DNA from: Schlesneria sp. DSM 10557
GTDB taxonomy: Bacteria > Planctomycetota > Planctomycetia > Planctomycetales > Planctomycetaceae
Direction: 5' to 3'
Length of the DNA stretch: 64,000 bases
Assembly: GCF_041860085.1 (NCBI RefSeq)
Contig: NZ_CP124747.1
Location: 1 to 64,000 of the forward strand
Numbering within the stretch: position 1 is the stretch's first letter; the number at the start of each line of letters is the position of its first letter. This document shows, piece after piece, positions 42,201 through 51,601 of this stretch. The notes beneath the pieces are model-generated. The model searched no databases, had not been told where the DNA came from, and saw only the letters and a list, made by a program, of their open reading frames with translations. A program made the translations under genes and the position numbers.

Positions 42201-43253
42201 ATGAGTGTGACGGAACGAGTTGTGATCATCGGATCCGGACCAGCCGGATGGTCAGCGGCAATCTACGCGGCGCGAGCGAATCTCGAACCGCTTGTTTTTG
42301 AAGGCGCGATCACGGACGAAAACCGGATCCGCGGGACATTGCCGCTGGGCCAGCTTTCCATGACGACCGAAGTCGAAAACTATCCCGGGTTTCCTGCGGG
42401 CGACCTGAGTCCTTATCTCAAGTCATCGCTTCCCGAAGCGAATGTCCCCTTCCGTGATCCTCACATGACCGGGGTCACCGGTCCTGAACTGATGGAACTG
42501 ATGCGGCAGCAGGCGAAGAACTTCGGCACGCGGATCGTCACTGATGACGTCGTGTCAGTCGATCTTTCCAAGCGTCCCTTCACGTTGAAGACCCTGGAAG
42601 GCCAGGAATATACCGCTCATTCGCTGATCATCGCGACGGGAGCCCGCGCAAACTACCTGGGCCTCCCTTCGGAAGATCTCTACAAGAACCGTGGCGTTTC
42701 GGCCTGTGCCGTCTGTGATGGGGCCTTGCCACGCTTCCGCAACAAGTCGCTGGTCGTGGTCGGGGGGGGTGACAGCGCCATGGAAGAAGCCACCTATCTG
42801 ACCAAATTCGCTTCGACGGTGTACCTCGTTCACCGCCGGGGAGAGTTCCGTGCCAGCAAGATTATGGCTCAACGCGTTCTCGAGAACCCCAAGATTACGG
42901 TGAAATGGTTCACCACCGTCGAAGAAGTGCTGGGAGACGAGAAGAAGGGTGTGACGGGCGTTCGTCTCAAAAACCTGCAAACCTCGGAGACAGAAGTTCT
43001 GGAGGCAGGGGGGATGTTCTGTGCCATCGGACATACTCCCAACACCGACTTCCTCGCGAAGCAGGTAAAAACCGACGACAAAGGATACATCGTTTACTCG
43101 CTTCCTTTCCGCACCAACACCAGCGTGGAGGGCGTCTTTGCTGCTGGCGACGTTGCCGACAGTTACTACCGTCAGGCGATTACGTCGGCGGGCACGGGAT
43201 GTATGGCGGCACTCGACGCAGAACGATTCCTTGCGACGAAAGGGGTTCACTAG
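42201..43253 (+). CDS. trxB: thioredoxin-disulfide reductase
   Basis: This NADPH-dependent FAD enzyme reduces thioredoxin in the cytoplasm. FAD-binding GSGPAG is at residues 11-16, and the redox-active pair is C169-A-V-C172 in [12 protein letters not shown]. The NADPH Rossmann motif [15 protein letters not shown] follows, and the C-terminal FAD block is [20 protein letters not shown]. Compared with usual enzymes there is an insertion of about 24 residues ([20 protein letters not shown] region) between NYPGFP and [10 protein letters not shown]. The start at 42201 follows the family N-terminus; the 350-residue length reflects the insertion. It is transcribed ahead of the M24 peptidase gene with a 240-bp gap. 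Confidence 0.95.
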   Translation: MSVTERVVIIGSGPAGWSAAIYAARANLEPLVFEGAITDENRIRGTLPLGQLSMTTEVENYPGFPAGDLSPYLKSSLPEANVPFRDPHMTGVTGPELMELMRQQAKNFGTRIVTDDVVSVDLSKRPFTLKTLEGQEYTAHSLIIATGARANYLGLPSEDLYKNRGVSACAVCDGALPRFRNKSLVVVGGGDSAMEEATYLTKFASTVYLVHRRGEFRASKIMAQRVLENPKITVKWFTTVEEVLGDEKKGVTGVRLKNLQTSETEVLEAGGMFCAIGHTPNTDFLAKQVKTDDKGYIVYSLPFRTNTSVEGVFAAGDVADSYYRQAITSAGTGCMAALDAERFLATKGVH

Positions 43254-43495
43254 AGTCGGTTCTCCGGTGCTCACAAGTGGTGCCGGAGGAGGGAAGACTC
43301 CATGCCCGATCCGCAGAGAGTTGCATGTCACGAGTCACGCCGGCCGACGCCGATCTGTGTTGTCCACGGCGGCCGGACAGCCGGCTCAGTGCCCGGACCC
43401 AGTGCTGCTGCCTCGATTTGAGGCCGCTGTGGACGATCGTTTACAGGTAAGGTTAAGGCCGCGTTCGCGAAAACGTTAATGGAAAGTGATTGCTC

Positions 43496-44674
43496 ATGTT
43501 GACAGAAGCAGGTTGTCGGGCACGTCGCGCTCAGCTTTGGAAAAGCGTTCCTTCTGCCGTGGAGTGGCTGTTGATTGCTGATCCGCGTCATGTGCTGTAT
43601 CTGACCAACTTCTGGATTCATCCTAATACCTTTTCGTCAGGCGAGCGTTGCTGGTTACTGCTGGAACGCGAAGGAAAGGCGACACTGCTCGGCGACAACT
43701 TCTCGTTGCGGAGTCGCGCTGCGGATCCTTTCATTGACGACGAAGTGATGGTGCAGTGGTACGACCATCAACATTCGGTCATCAACCGTGACCATGCTTT
43801 GCTGAAGGCCGCCGAACAGATCGCCGACCGTCTTTACGGCCGCAACGGAGTGGTCGAGGCAGAGTGGCTCGCCGTCGGTGCTTTCGAACTGCTGGGGCTC
43901 GACCATGAGCAGCATTCGGTCAAGCGAGAAGCGAAGGATCTCCACAAACCGGGCGCCGTGGATTTGGGAACAACACTCCGCGCTTTACGACGTCAGAAGC
44001 ATCCCGACGAAGTCGCTGTACTGAAGGAGTGTATGCGCGCCGGGGAAGCGGGGATGAAGCGCTTGCGAGAGATTGTCCGCCCTGGGATTTCTGAGTTCGA
44101 AATCTTCTGCGAGGTTCAGAAAGCAGCAACCGAAGCGGCGGGACGTCCTGCCACAATTTACGGAGACTTCCGCGCAGCATCTGCGTTACAGCCCAAGGTC
44201 GGCGGCTTGCCGACGAATCACAAGCTGGAAAATGGCGAGATGTTCACTCTGGACTACTCGGTGGTTCTGGAGGGGTATCGATCCGACTTCACGAACTGCC
44301 TGACAGTCGGTAAGCCCAACGCCGAGCAGCAGCGACTGTTTGATCTGGTTTCTGCCGCGCAGCGGAACGGTGAAACGGTTTTGAAGGCAGGGACACGAGC
44401 GAGTGCTGTCTTCAACGCGGTCAATCAGCCAATTCTCGAGGCAGGTCTTGCGGACAAGTTCGCTCACCATGCCGGGCACGGGATTGGACTTGCCCATCCG
44501 GAAGCACCGATTCTGGTTCCTCAGGGGGATGATGTACTGGTGGCAGGCGATGTGGTGACGCTGGAGCCAGGGCTTTACGTTGAAGGAATCGGCGGGATCC
44601 GTATAGAGCACAACTATCTGATCACAGAAACCGGCTACGAACGATTAAGCCAGCATGAGATTTCACTGACCTAG
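43496..44674 (+). CDS. M24 family aminopeptidase (Xaa-Pro peptidase type)
   Basis: This cytoplasmic enzyme cuts N-terminal residues, commonly before Pro, with two metal ions. The N-terminal creatinase-like domain begins [18 protein letters not shown]. Metal ligands: Asp in [20 protein letters not shown] (two Asp), His in [15 protein letters not shown], Glu in [12 protein letters not shown] and Glu in [12 protein letters not shown]. The length of 392 residues is normal. ATG 43496 has GGAAAG upstream; the frame opens with TTG at 43490. The ABC ATPase gene follows after 9 bp, so co-transcription is very likely. Confidence 0.9.
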   Translation: MLTEAGCRARRAQLWKSVPSAVEWLLIADPRHVLYLTNFWIHPNTFSSGERCWLLLEREGKATLLGDNFSLRSRAADPFIDDEVMVQWYDHQHSVINRDHALLKAAEQIADRLYGRNGVVEAEWLAVGAFELLGLDHEQHSVKREAKDLHKPGAVDLGTTLRALRRQKHPDEVAVLKECMRAGEAGMKRLREIVRPGISEFEIFCEVQKAATEAAGRPATIYGDFRAASALQPKVGGLPTNHKLENGEMFTLDYSVVLEGYRSDFTNCLTVGKPNAEQQRLFDLVSAAQRNGETVLKAGTRASAVFNAVNQPILEAGLADKFAHHAGHGIGLAHPEAPILVPQGDDVLVAGDVVTLEPGLYVEGIGGIRIEHNYLITETGYERLSQHEISLT

Positions 44675-44683
44675 GGAAGTGTA

Positions 44684-46330
44684 ATGTCAGTCCCTTTGAT
44701 CCGGTTCGACTGCGTGTCAAAACAGTTTCACGCAGTGAAGGCGCTGAGCAGCGTCAGCTTTGATGTTCGACAGGGTGAGTTTCACGCCCTTTGTGGCGAG
44801 AATGGGGCTGGTAAAAGCACCCTCATGAAGATCCTTTCGGGCGTCATTGGGGATTATGAAGGACAGATTGAACTGGCGGGAAAGCCCCTCCGGCTGCGGG
44901 GGACGCGCGATGCCGAAGAACTGGGGATCAACATAATCCACCAGGAATTAAATCTGGTGGGGGAACTCTCGGTCGCTGCCAATATCTTTCTGGGACGGGA
45001 ACTGCGGACGGGTCTGGGATTGATTGACGACCGTGAAATGGAACGCCAGTCGGCGCGGATCTTTCAGCAACTCGATTGTCGAATCGATCCTCAAGCGTTG
45101 GTTGGATCACTGCGGATCGGTGACCAGCAGTTGGTCGAAATTGCCAAGGCGTTGTCGCAAGGCCTGACGAATCGCCCTGCGGTAGCCTCGGCAGCGCGGC
45201 CAGCAGAAAAGAACGATCCGAAAGCTGAATCGCCAAGCGATCACGCTTCTGAGGCGACTCCACGAGACTCCGTTCCGGAGGATACGGCACATGCCCCGAT
45301 TCTGATTATGGATGAGCCGACAAGTGCCCTGACCGAGTCAGAAGTCGAGCGCCTGTTTCGGATTATTGGGCGTCTGCAGAGTCAGGGCGTTACGATCGTC
45401 TACATCTCGCATAAAATGGACGAGATCTTTCAGCATGCGGACCGCATCACGATCCTGCGTGATGGCCAGGTCGTGAAGACGCTTGATCGTACCGCCACTC
45501 ATCCTCGCGAGGTCACGCATTTGATGGTCGGTCGGGCGATCGAAGCGAGCGATGTCGGAAAGAGTCGGACGGCAGGAGACGAAGTCTTGCGTGTCGAGAA
45601 TCTTTCACTCCCCTGGCGAGGACACGTCAGGCAATGGCGACTCAAGGACGTGAATCTGTCGGTGCGGCGAGGTGAAGTCCTGGGAGTCGCTGGTCTGATG
45701 GGGGCTGGCCGGACCGAACTGCTGGAATGCCTGTTCGGGGCGAGCAGTGAATCGCCTCAGGGACGGATCGTGCTCGACGGGCGCGACGTTCAGTTCTCGC
45801 ACCCGGACGAAGCTTTGTCCGCAGGAATCAGTCTGGTCACTGAAGATCGAAAACGCTACGGCATCTTCACCGAGCTGACGGTGCGTGATCATATTACCTT
45901 GTCGTCGCTGGACGATGTTGCGGCGATGGGTTTTGTGGGACAGGCCGCAGAAAGAAAGGCCGCGGACGATTCGATTTCGGCACTGAGGGTCAAAACCGCA
46001 GGGCGCGAAGCGTCGATCATGAGTCTGAGCGGGGGCAACCAGCAGAAGTGCATCATTGCCCGAGCACTGAGGACCCGACCGAAGTTGCTGCTGCTGGACG
46101 ACCCGACGCGCGGGATCGACGTCGGTGCGAAGGCCGAGATCTATCGACTGATTGATGAGCTCTGTGGACAGGGCCTGGCCATTATCATCACATCGAGTGA
46201 ATTGCCCGAACTGATCACGGTCAGTGATCGTATCCTGGTGTTGTGCGAGGGACGCGTGACTGCGGAGTTCTCCCGTGGTGAGTTCACGGAACAAAAGCTG
46301 ATGGAAGCAGCCACCGCATTGGCAACGTGA
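44684..46330 (+). CDS. RbsA-type double ATP-binding protein of a sugar ABC importer
   Basis: The 548-residue protein has two fused ATPase domains. Domain 1 has Walker A GENGAGKST, LRIGDQQLVEIAKALSQG and Walker B ILIMDEPTSAL. Domain 2 has the degenerate Walker A GLMGAGRTELLE typical of RbsA, SLSGGNQQKCIIARALRT and LLLDDPTRGIDVGAK. An insertion of about 43 residues (low-complexity, Ala/Pro/Asp/Ser-rich) sits between the signature and Walker B of domain 1, not seen in usual RbsA. The permease and binding protein genes of a sugar importer are not adjacent. It follows the M24 gene by 9 bp. Confidence 0.9.
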   Translation: MSVPLIRFDCVSKQFHAVKALSSVSFDVRQGEFHALCGENGAGKSTLMKILSGVIGDYEGQIELAGKPLRLRGTRDAEELGINIIHQELNLVGELSVAANIFLGRELRTGLGLIDDREMERQSARIFQQLDCRIDPQALVGSLRIGDQQLVEIAKALSQGLTNRPAVASAARPAEKNDPKAESPSDHASEATPRDSVPEDTAHAPILIMDEPTSALTESEVERLFRIIGRLQSQGVTIVYISHKMDEIFQHADRITILRDGQVVKTLDRTATHPREVTHLMVGRAIEASDVGKSRTAGDEVLRVENLSLPWRGHVRQWRLKDVNLSVRRGEVLGVAGLMGAGRTELLECLFGASSESPQGRIVLDGRDVQFSHPDEALSAGISLVTEDRKRYGIFTELTVRDHITLSSLDDVAAMGFVGQAAERKAADDSISALRVKTAGREASIMSLSGGNQQKCIIARALRTRPKLLLLDDPTRGIDVGAKAEIYRLIDELCGQGLAIIITSSELPELITVSDRILVLCEGRVTAEFSRGEFTEQKLMEAATALAT

Positions 46331-46498
46331 GCGGTCTGCTGGCTTCTCTGCCCTCAAGCAATCCTCAGCACCGTTCGGCTGTGATTCCATCTCCGCTGGG
46401 ATTCCATCCCCTAAGGGGCGTTTGCACGACTCGACTCCTCGGTGGTTTGCAGTTTATGTCAGAGCGGATCGAGCTCAGAATTTGCCGATTCCAATGAA

Positions 46499-46531
46499 AA
46501 ACGCTGCATGAAGTTGAGCTCATGCAGCGTT
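46499..46531 (-). terminator. terminator after aceF
   Basis: AACGCTGCATGA and TCATGCAGCGTT form a perfect 12-bp stem around AGTTGAGC. Followed on the minus strand by TTTT from the AAAA at its left. It lies about 36 bp past the aceF stop. Confidence 0.85.
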
Positions 46532-46567
46532 CAGAGAATCAGTCACCGGCACAGAGCCGTCCGGGAA

Positions 46568-47887
46568 TCAGGACTCGACGACGAGTCGGAACGAATCACC
46601 CAGCAGATTGACCAGTTTGCCGACGAAGCGGGCGGCGTCGGCCCCGTTGATCACGCGGTGATCGTACGAGAGTGACAGCGGCAGCATCAGGCGTTCGACA
46701 ACTTCGCCGTTGCGGAGCTGCAACTGCTTCTGGCTGCGGGACATTCCCAGAATGGCGACTTCTGGATAGTTGACGATCGGAGTAAAGGCGGTACCACCGA
46801 TACCACCGAGGTTCGTGATGGTGAACGTTCCACCCTGCATCTCACTGACCTGGAGCTTACGATCACGGGCTTTGCCTGCGATTTCCGTCAGTTCGGCGGC
46901 AAGCTGCAGGACGGTCTTCTTGTCCACGTCGCGGATGACCGGGACAACCAGACCGTTCGGCGTGTCGACAGCAACACCGATGTGGTAGTACTTCTTCAGA
47001 ACGAGTTCCGCCTTGGAGGAGTCGTAGCTGGCGTTGAACGCAGGGAATTCTTTCAAGCAGGCGACGACCGCTTTCAGTGCGAGGGCCGTCATGGTCACTT
47101 TGGCTGAACCCTTCGGGGCTGATTCGACAAAGTACTTGCGTGCGGATTCGGTTTCGGTGATATCCGCGAGGTCATGCTGGGTGACATGCGGAATAATCTG
47201 CCATGCGAGACTGAGATTGTTCGCGACGGTTTTCTGCAGCTTGGTGTACGGCTGACGTTCGGTCGGACCAAACGGGGCGAAATCAGGCAGTGGTGGTTCC
47301 ACAAGCCCGCGTCCACCACCCGAACCGCTCCCAGCCACAGCACGGGCCACGTCTTCGAGTGTGATTCGGCCGCCGGAGCCGGTGCCGGTGATTTGTTCCA
47401 GGTTCAGTCCGAGTTCTCGGGCCAGTCGGCGAGTCGCGGGACCGGCGGGGAAGGGGATATCACGCCGCGTTGAAGGTGTACTCGTCTTTGATGAGACGGC
47501 CTTGGCGATGGCGGCTTTGTCGCCACCGTTTCGGTTGGCGGCACTGGAGGACGCTGCACCCTGATCGGTCTGGAGGACCGAGGCCAGCTCGTTGGCCACG
47601 CTGGGCTTTGCTGAAGCGGAGGTCGAGCCTGTTGGAGTGGCTCCCTTGGAGTCGAGGGTCAGGACGGCCTGTCCCGGCTTCACGGTGTCTCCCTTTTTCA
47701 CCAGAATCTTGGTGACGGTACCTGCATGCGGACAAGGCAGTTCCATGACTGCTTTTTCCGTTTCCAGCTCCATCACGATCTGGCCCGCTTCGATTGTGTC
47801 GCCGACAGCGACGATCACAGAGGCAACATCGGCACTCTTGATGCCGTCACCCAATAGTTGTTGTTCGACTTTGAATTCGATGGTCAT
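46568..47887 (-). CDS. aceF: pyruvate dehydrogenase E2, dihydrolipoamide acetyltransferase
   Basis: This is the E2 core of the pyruvate dehydrogenase complex, which takes the acetyl group from E1 to CoA. It has a single N-terminal lipoyl domain with the modified Lys45 in ELETEKAVMEL. A subunit-binding domain is at FPAGPATRRLARELGLNLEQ with GSGGRITLEDV. A catalytic CAT domain of about 240 residues ends with LSYDHRVINGADAARF, the DHRxxxG motif; the usual Asp is Asn here, as in some other E2 enzymes. Start 47887 (MTIEFKVEQQLLGDG) matches the domain start. It follows aceE on the minus strand; no E3 (lpd) gene is nearby. Confidence 0.95.
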   Translation of the reverse strand: MTIEFKVEQQLLGDGIKSADVASVIVAVGDTIEAGQIVMELETEKAVMELPCPHAGTVTKILVKKGDTVKPGQAVLTLDSKGATPTGSTSASAKPSVANELASVLQTDQGAASSSAANRNGGDKAAIAKAVSSKTSTPSTRRDIPFPAGPATRRLARELGLNLEQITGTGSGGRITLEDVARAVAGSGSGGGRGLVEPPLPDFAPFGPTERQPYTKLQKTVANNLSLAWQIIPHVTQHDLADITETESARKYFVESAPKGSAKVTMTALALKAVVACLKEFPAFNASYDSSKAELVLKKYYHIGVAVDTPNGLVVPVIRDVDKKTVLQLAAELTEIAGKARDRKLQVSEMQGGTFTITNLGGIGGTAFTPIVNYPEVAILGMSRSQKQLQLRNGEVVERLMLPLSLSYDHRVINGADAARFVGKLVNLLGDSFRLVVES

Positions 47888-48035
47888 CGGAAGTCTCGTG
47901 ATCTCTATAAGTGGGGCGGTGCCCATGACAACGTATTTCAGACATCTGGCGCACAAAAGTCATGTGCGCTTCAAAAAATTCAGCAACCGGACGTTCTGCA
48001 GATTTCAGCATTGAGCGGGATTAAGCGTCCCAACC

Positions 48036-48063
48036 TGCTGAGCCCGTCGAAGCGGGCTCAGCA
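48036..48063 (-). terminator. hairpin between aceE and aceF
   Basis: TGCTGAGCCCG and CGGGCTCAGCA form a stem of 11 bp around TCGAAG, in the 200-bp gap. There is no following T-run on either strand, so it may be an attenuator or RNA-processing hairpin that sets the E1:E2 ratio. Confidence 0.6.
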
Positions 48064-48085
48064 AGGGGTGTCTCACTCAATCCGA

Positions 48086-50842
48086 TCAAGCGATGGCGGG
48101 GTCGATCTTATCAGGATCTACTCCCAGATCTTTCAGAACCTGGGGCAGCTTCTTGGCATCGAACTGACCTTCGCGGCTGAGTGCGACCAGGGTGGTGTAG
48201 ACCACACACTCAGCGTCGATTTCGAAGTGCCGTCGCAGCGTAACGCGAGTGTCGCTGCGGCCGAATCCGTCAGTGCCCAGGACGATATACTGTCCCGGCA
48301 TGTAGGGCCGAATCTGTTCCGCGACCAGTTGAACGTTGTCGCTCGAAGAGATGAATGGACCCTTGAGACCTGCCAGCGTCTGTTCCAGGTAACTGGCCTT
48401 AGGCTTCTGATCGGGATGCAGGCGATTCCAGCGTGCGGTTGCCTGGGCATCTCGTTTCAGCTCGTTGTAACTGGTCACGCTCCAGACGTCGGCTTCGACA
48501 CCGTACTTCTCGGCGAGAATTTTCTGGGCTCGAATGACGTCGCGGAGGATCGGGCCACTTCCGAGAAGCTGCGGCCGAGTGGCTCGCTTCTTGGCAGGGA
48601 CCGCGGGATCCAGCGGATAGAGGCCCTTTACGATGCCCGTTTCAACGCCCTTCGGCATCGCGTCAGGCATCTGATAGGACTCGTTGTAAACCGACAGATA
48701 GTAGAGGATGTCTTCCCCTTCGGCGTACATCCGTCGGAGACCATCCTGAACGATGACGGCCAGTTCATAACCGTAAGCGGGATCGTAGGCGAGCAGGTTT
48801 GGAACGGTCGATGCGATCAGTTGGCTGTGACCGTCTTCGTGTTGCAAGCCTTCGCCGTTGAGCGTCGTGCGACCCGAAGTTCCACCGCAGAGGAAGCCTT
48901 TGCAGCGTGAGTCTGCTGCCAGCCAGATCAGATCGCCGACTCGCTGGAAGCCGAACATCGAGTAATAGGTGTAGAAGGGAACCATGTTCAGGCCAATATT
49001 GGCGTAAGCCGTTCCTGCGGCGACGAACGAGGCCATTGCTCCGGCTTCGTTGATCCCTTCCATCAGCACCTGGCCTGTGGTCGATTCCTTGTACGACATG
49101 GCCGAGCCGGCATCGACAGGGGTGTAAAGCTGTCCCTTGCTGGAATAAATTCCGTAGGTCTGGAACAAGCCTTCCATCCCGAAGGTACGGGCTTCGTCGG
49201 GAATGATGGGAACGATCCGCTTGCCGATGTTTTTGTCTCGCATCAGCACGCGAAGAATGGTTCCCAGAACCCCGGTCGTGGAACGATCCTTGCCAGCGTC
49301 GCTCATCGTTTCGACAAAGGTCGCGACATCGGGAATGACCAGGCGATCTTTGGTCGGAGTCCGTGCGGGCAGGTATCCACCGAGCTTTTTGCGGTGATCG
49401 TGCAGGTACTTCATCTCGGGACTGTCTGCCGGTGGTCGGTAGAAGATCGCGGACTTTGCCTGCTCATCGGTAAACGGCAGCTCGAACCGATCTCGCATCG
49501 CCAGCAGTGAGGCTTCTGCGAGTCCCTTGGTATTGTGAGCGGTGTTCTTGCCTTCCGCTTCACTACCGAGACCGAAACCTTTGATGGTATGGGCGAGGAC
49601 AACGGTCGGAGCACCCTTGAATTCGACGGCTGCTCGCAGGCCGTTGTAGACCTTCAAGGCATCATGTCCACCGCGTCGCATATTACGAATCTGCTCGTCG
49701 GTCAGGTTTTCGACCAGCTTCAACAGCTCAGGATGCCGTCCGAAGAAGTCTTTGCGAATAAATTCGCCCGACTCGACGCTGTACTTCTGGAATTGTCCGT
49801 CGACAACTTCGGCGAGTGCCTTTGCAAGCAGACCCTTCTCGTCGGCTTCGAACAGTGCGTCCCATTCGCTTCCCCAGACAATCTTGATGACGTTCCAGCC
49901 CGCTCCGCGGAAGATTCCTTCGAGTTCCTGAATGATCTTGCCGTTGCTGCGGACGGGACCGTCGAGTCGCTGCAGGTTACAGTTGACGACCCACGTCAGA
50001 TTGTCGAGCTTTTCCCGCGAGGCCATCGAGATTGCGCCGAGGGTTTCTGGTTCGTCGATTTCACCGTCGCCAATAAAGGACCAGACGCGTGATTTTGATG
50101 TCTCAAGCAGATTTCTGTGCTGAACGTAGCGCAGGAAACGGGCGTGATAGATCGAGCAGATCGGGCCGAGACCCATGGATACCGTAGGGAACTGCCAGAA
50201 ATCGGGCATCAGCCACGGATGTGGGTAAGATGAAAGCCCTTGGCCGCGAGGAAGTTCTCGGCGGAAGTTGTTCAGGTTTTCTTCGGTGAGGCGTCCTTCC
50301 ACGAAGGCCCGAGCGTACATCCCAGGTGATGAGTGTCCCTGGAAGTAAACCATGTCGCCCGTGTGGTCGGCGGTGGGGGCATGGAAGAAGTGGTTGAATC
50401 CGACTTCGACGAGAACGGCCGAGGATGCGAACGTAGAGATGTGTCCGCCGACGCCGGAACCGTTCTGATTGCCTCGCACGACCATCGCCATGGCGTTCCA
50501 GCGGATGATGCTCCGCAGTCGTCGCTCGATATCGCGGTCGCCAGGGAAGGGGTGTTCCGCTTCCGGCGGGATTGTATTGACATAAGGGGTCGTCAGTGCA
50601 GGCACAACGGGGACGTTTTGTGCCTGGGCTCGTGAATAGAGCTGCGTGAGGAGCTGACTCAGCGCTTCCGGCCCATAGCGATGCAGCAGGTCGTCAACCG
50701 ACTCCAGCCATTCGTCCATTTCCTGTGGATCGATGGCTGGTACGGTAACGTCTGAGACCTCATCCGTGGGATTTGCAACGTCAGCCGCCTGTGGGGATTC
50801 CGTTCGTCGAACTGCGGGAGCAGCTTGTAGTGTGCTTGCCAT
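48086..50842 (-). CDS. aceE: pyruvate dehydrogenase E1, homodimeric type
   Basis: The 918-residue enzyme decarboxylates pyruvate with thiamin diphosphate and acetylates E2. The ThDP motif GDGEIDEPETLG...NLQR is present, with FIGDGEIDEPETLGAISMA and VVNCNLQRLDGPVRSN. Other family blocks: GGHISTFASSAVLVEVGFNH, GHSSPGMYARAFVEGRL, EARTFGMEGLFQTYGIYSSK and GRTTLNGEGLQHEDGHS. The length is usual for this single-chain class (as in Proteobacteria), and differs from the alpha/beta E1 of Gram-positives. It begins the aceE-aceF unit. Confidence 0.97.
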   Translation of the reverse strand: MASTLQAAPAVRRTESPQAADVANPTDEVSDVTVPAIDPQEMDEWLESVDDLLHRYGPEALSQLLTQLYSRAQAQNVPVVPALTTPYVNTIPPEAEHPFPGDRDIERRLRSIIRWNAMAMVVRGNQNGSGVGGHISTFASSAVLVEVGFNHFFHAPTADHTGDMVYFQGHSSPGMYARAFVEGRLTEENLNNFRRELPRGQGLSSYPHPWLMPDFWQFPTVSMGLGPICSIYHARFLRYVQHRNLLETSKSRVWSFIGDGEIDEPETLGAISMASREKLDNLTWVVNCNLQRLDGPVRSNGKIIQELEGIFRGAGWNVIKIVWGSEWDALFEADEKGLLAKALAEVVDGQFQKYSVESGEFIRKDFFGRHPELLKLVENLTDEQIRNMRRGGHDALKVYNGLRAAVEFKGAPTVVLAHTIKGFGLGSEAEGKNTAHNTKGLAEASLLAMRDRFELPFTDEQAKSAIFYRPPADSPEMKYLHDHRKKLGGYLPARTPTKDRLVIPDVATFVETMSDAGKDRSTTGVLGTILRVLMRDKNIGKRIVPIIPDEARTFGMEGLFQTYGIYSSKGQLYTPVDAGSAMSYKESTTGQVLMEGINEAGAMASFVAAGTAYANIGLNMVPFYTYYSMFGFQRVGDLIWLAADSRCKGFLCGGTSGRTTLNGEGLQHEDGHSQLIASTVPNLLAYDPAYGYELAVIVQDGLRRMYAEGEDILYYLSVYNESYQMPDAMPKGVETGIVKGLYPLDPAVPAKKRATRPQLLGSGPILRDVIRAQKILAEKYGVEADVWSVTSYNELKRDAQATARWNRLHPDQKPKASYLEQTLAGLKGPFISSSDNVQLVAEQIRPYMPGQYIVLGTDGFGRSDTRVTLRRHFEIDAECVVYTTLVALSREGQFDAKKLPQVLKDLGVDPDKIDPAIA

Positions 50843-51601
50843 TTTCTACGCCAACCTCGTCTTATTTCAGGCTCGCCGATCAAGAGCGGGCGAATCACTT
50901 TCACCAGTAACTCAACAATATCGTTCAGCCGGATAACTGATCCGCGGGTTATCGCTCAAACCCATACGACACCGCATCGTAGCAGGTCATTCGGGGTCTG
51001 CACAGATTGCCGTGTCAGTTCCAACCCTCTCTATTTGGTACGTAACGTATTCAAGCAGAAACCGGATCATCATGCCAACCGCAAATTTCGCCGCAGTCTG
51101 GAGTAATGACCGTTTCCGCGGCGGAAATAGGCGGCGGCAGACGTGTCCGATGTTGAGTCGACTGCCTTTGAAACGAGCAACGAGTGCCACAGCGGTTCGC
51201 TGTGCTGTTCCGATACGTGTGCGGACGAGAGAACTCGAACCGCGAAATACTGACGATTTATCAGAAAACCACTCACGATGGGGGCCGTCGGGGGACCTGT
51301 ACAAGGGGGCCCGCCGGCGCGATTGGTCCGATTCCCGAATCGCGGTAATGGCCTTGAAAAAGAGCGATCCGGATTAACGCTGATTGCCGGATTGAAAAGT
51401 CGTGCGTTCCGCATGGTCCACAAGATTGGATCGGAACCTGTGAGGGAGGCGTGAATCGGCAGACGATTGTGGAATTCCGAAATCCAATGACAGACGCCTC
51501 CTTCCGACCTTCGGGCGAAAGGAGGCGTCTACGTCGCTGGCTTGTCTTGAGACTGGACCGTCCCGCTCTGGATCCAGGGGATCCGAGGACCCCTCGGTCG
51601 A
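50843..51601. other. intergenic region upstream of aceE
   Basis: About 760 bp without a convincing gene. It should contain the aceE promoter on the minus strand at its left end. No PdhR-like operator was recognised. The hairpin at 51492-51530 belongs to the enolase-superfamily gene. Confidence 0.5.
51492..51530 (-). terminator. terminator after the enolase-superfamily gene
   Basis: AGACGCCTCCTTCCG and CGAAAGGAGGCGTCT form a GC-rich stem with one mismatch. It is about 70 bp past the stop at 51602. Confidence 0.7.

Noticed and set aside
41914-42204. Plus-strand frame overlapping the trxB start by ATGA
   Set aside because: The overlap looks like coupling, but there is no ribosome-binding site, no recognisable domain, and the opposite strand is equally open.
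51012-51377. 121-codon frame upstream of aceE
   Set aside because: Arg/Ser-rich composition and open frames on both strands suggest a shadow in G+C-rich intergenic DNA.
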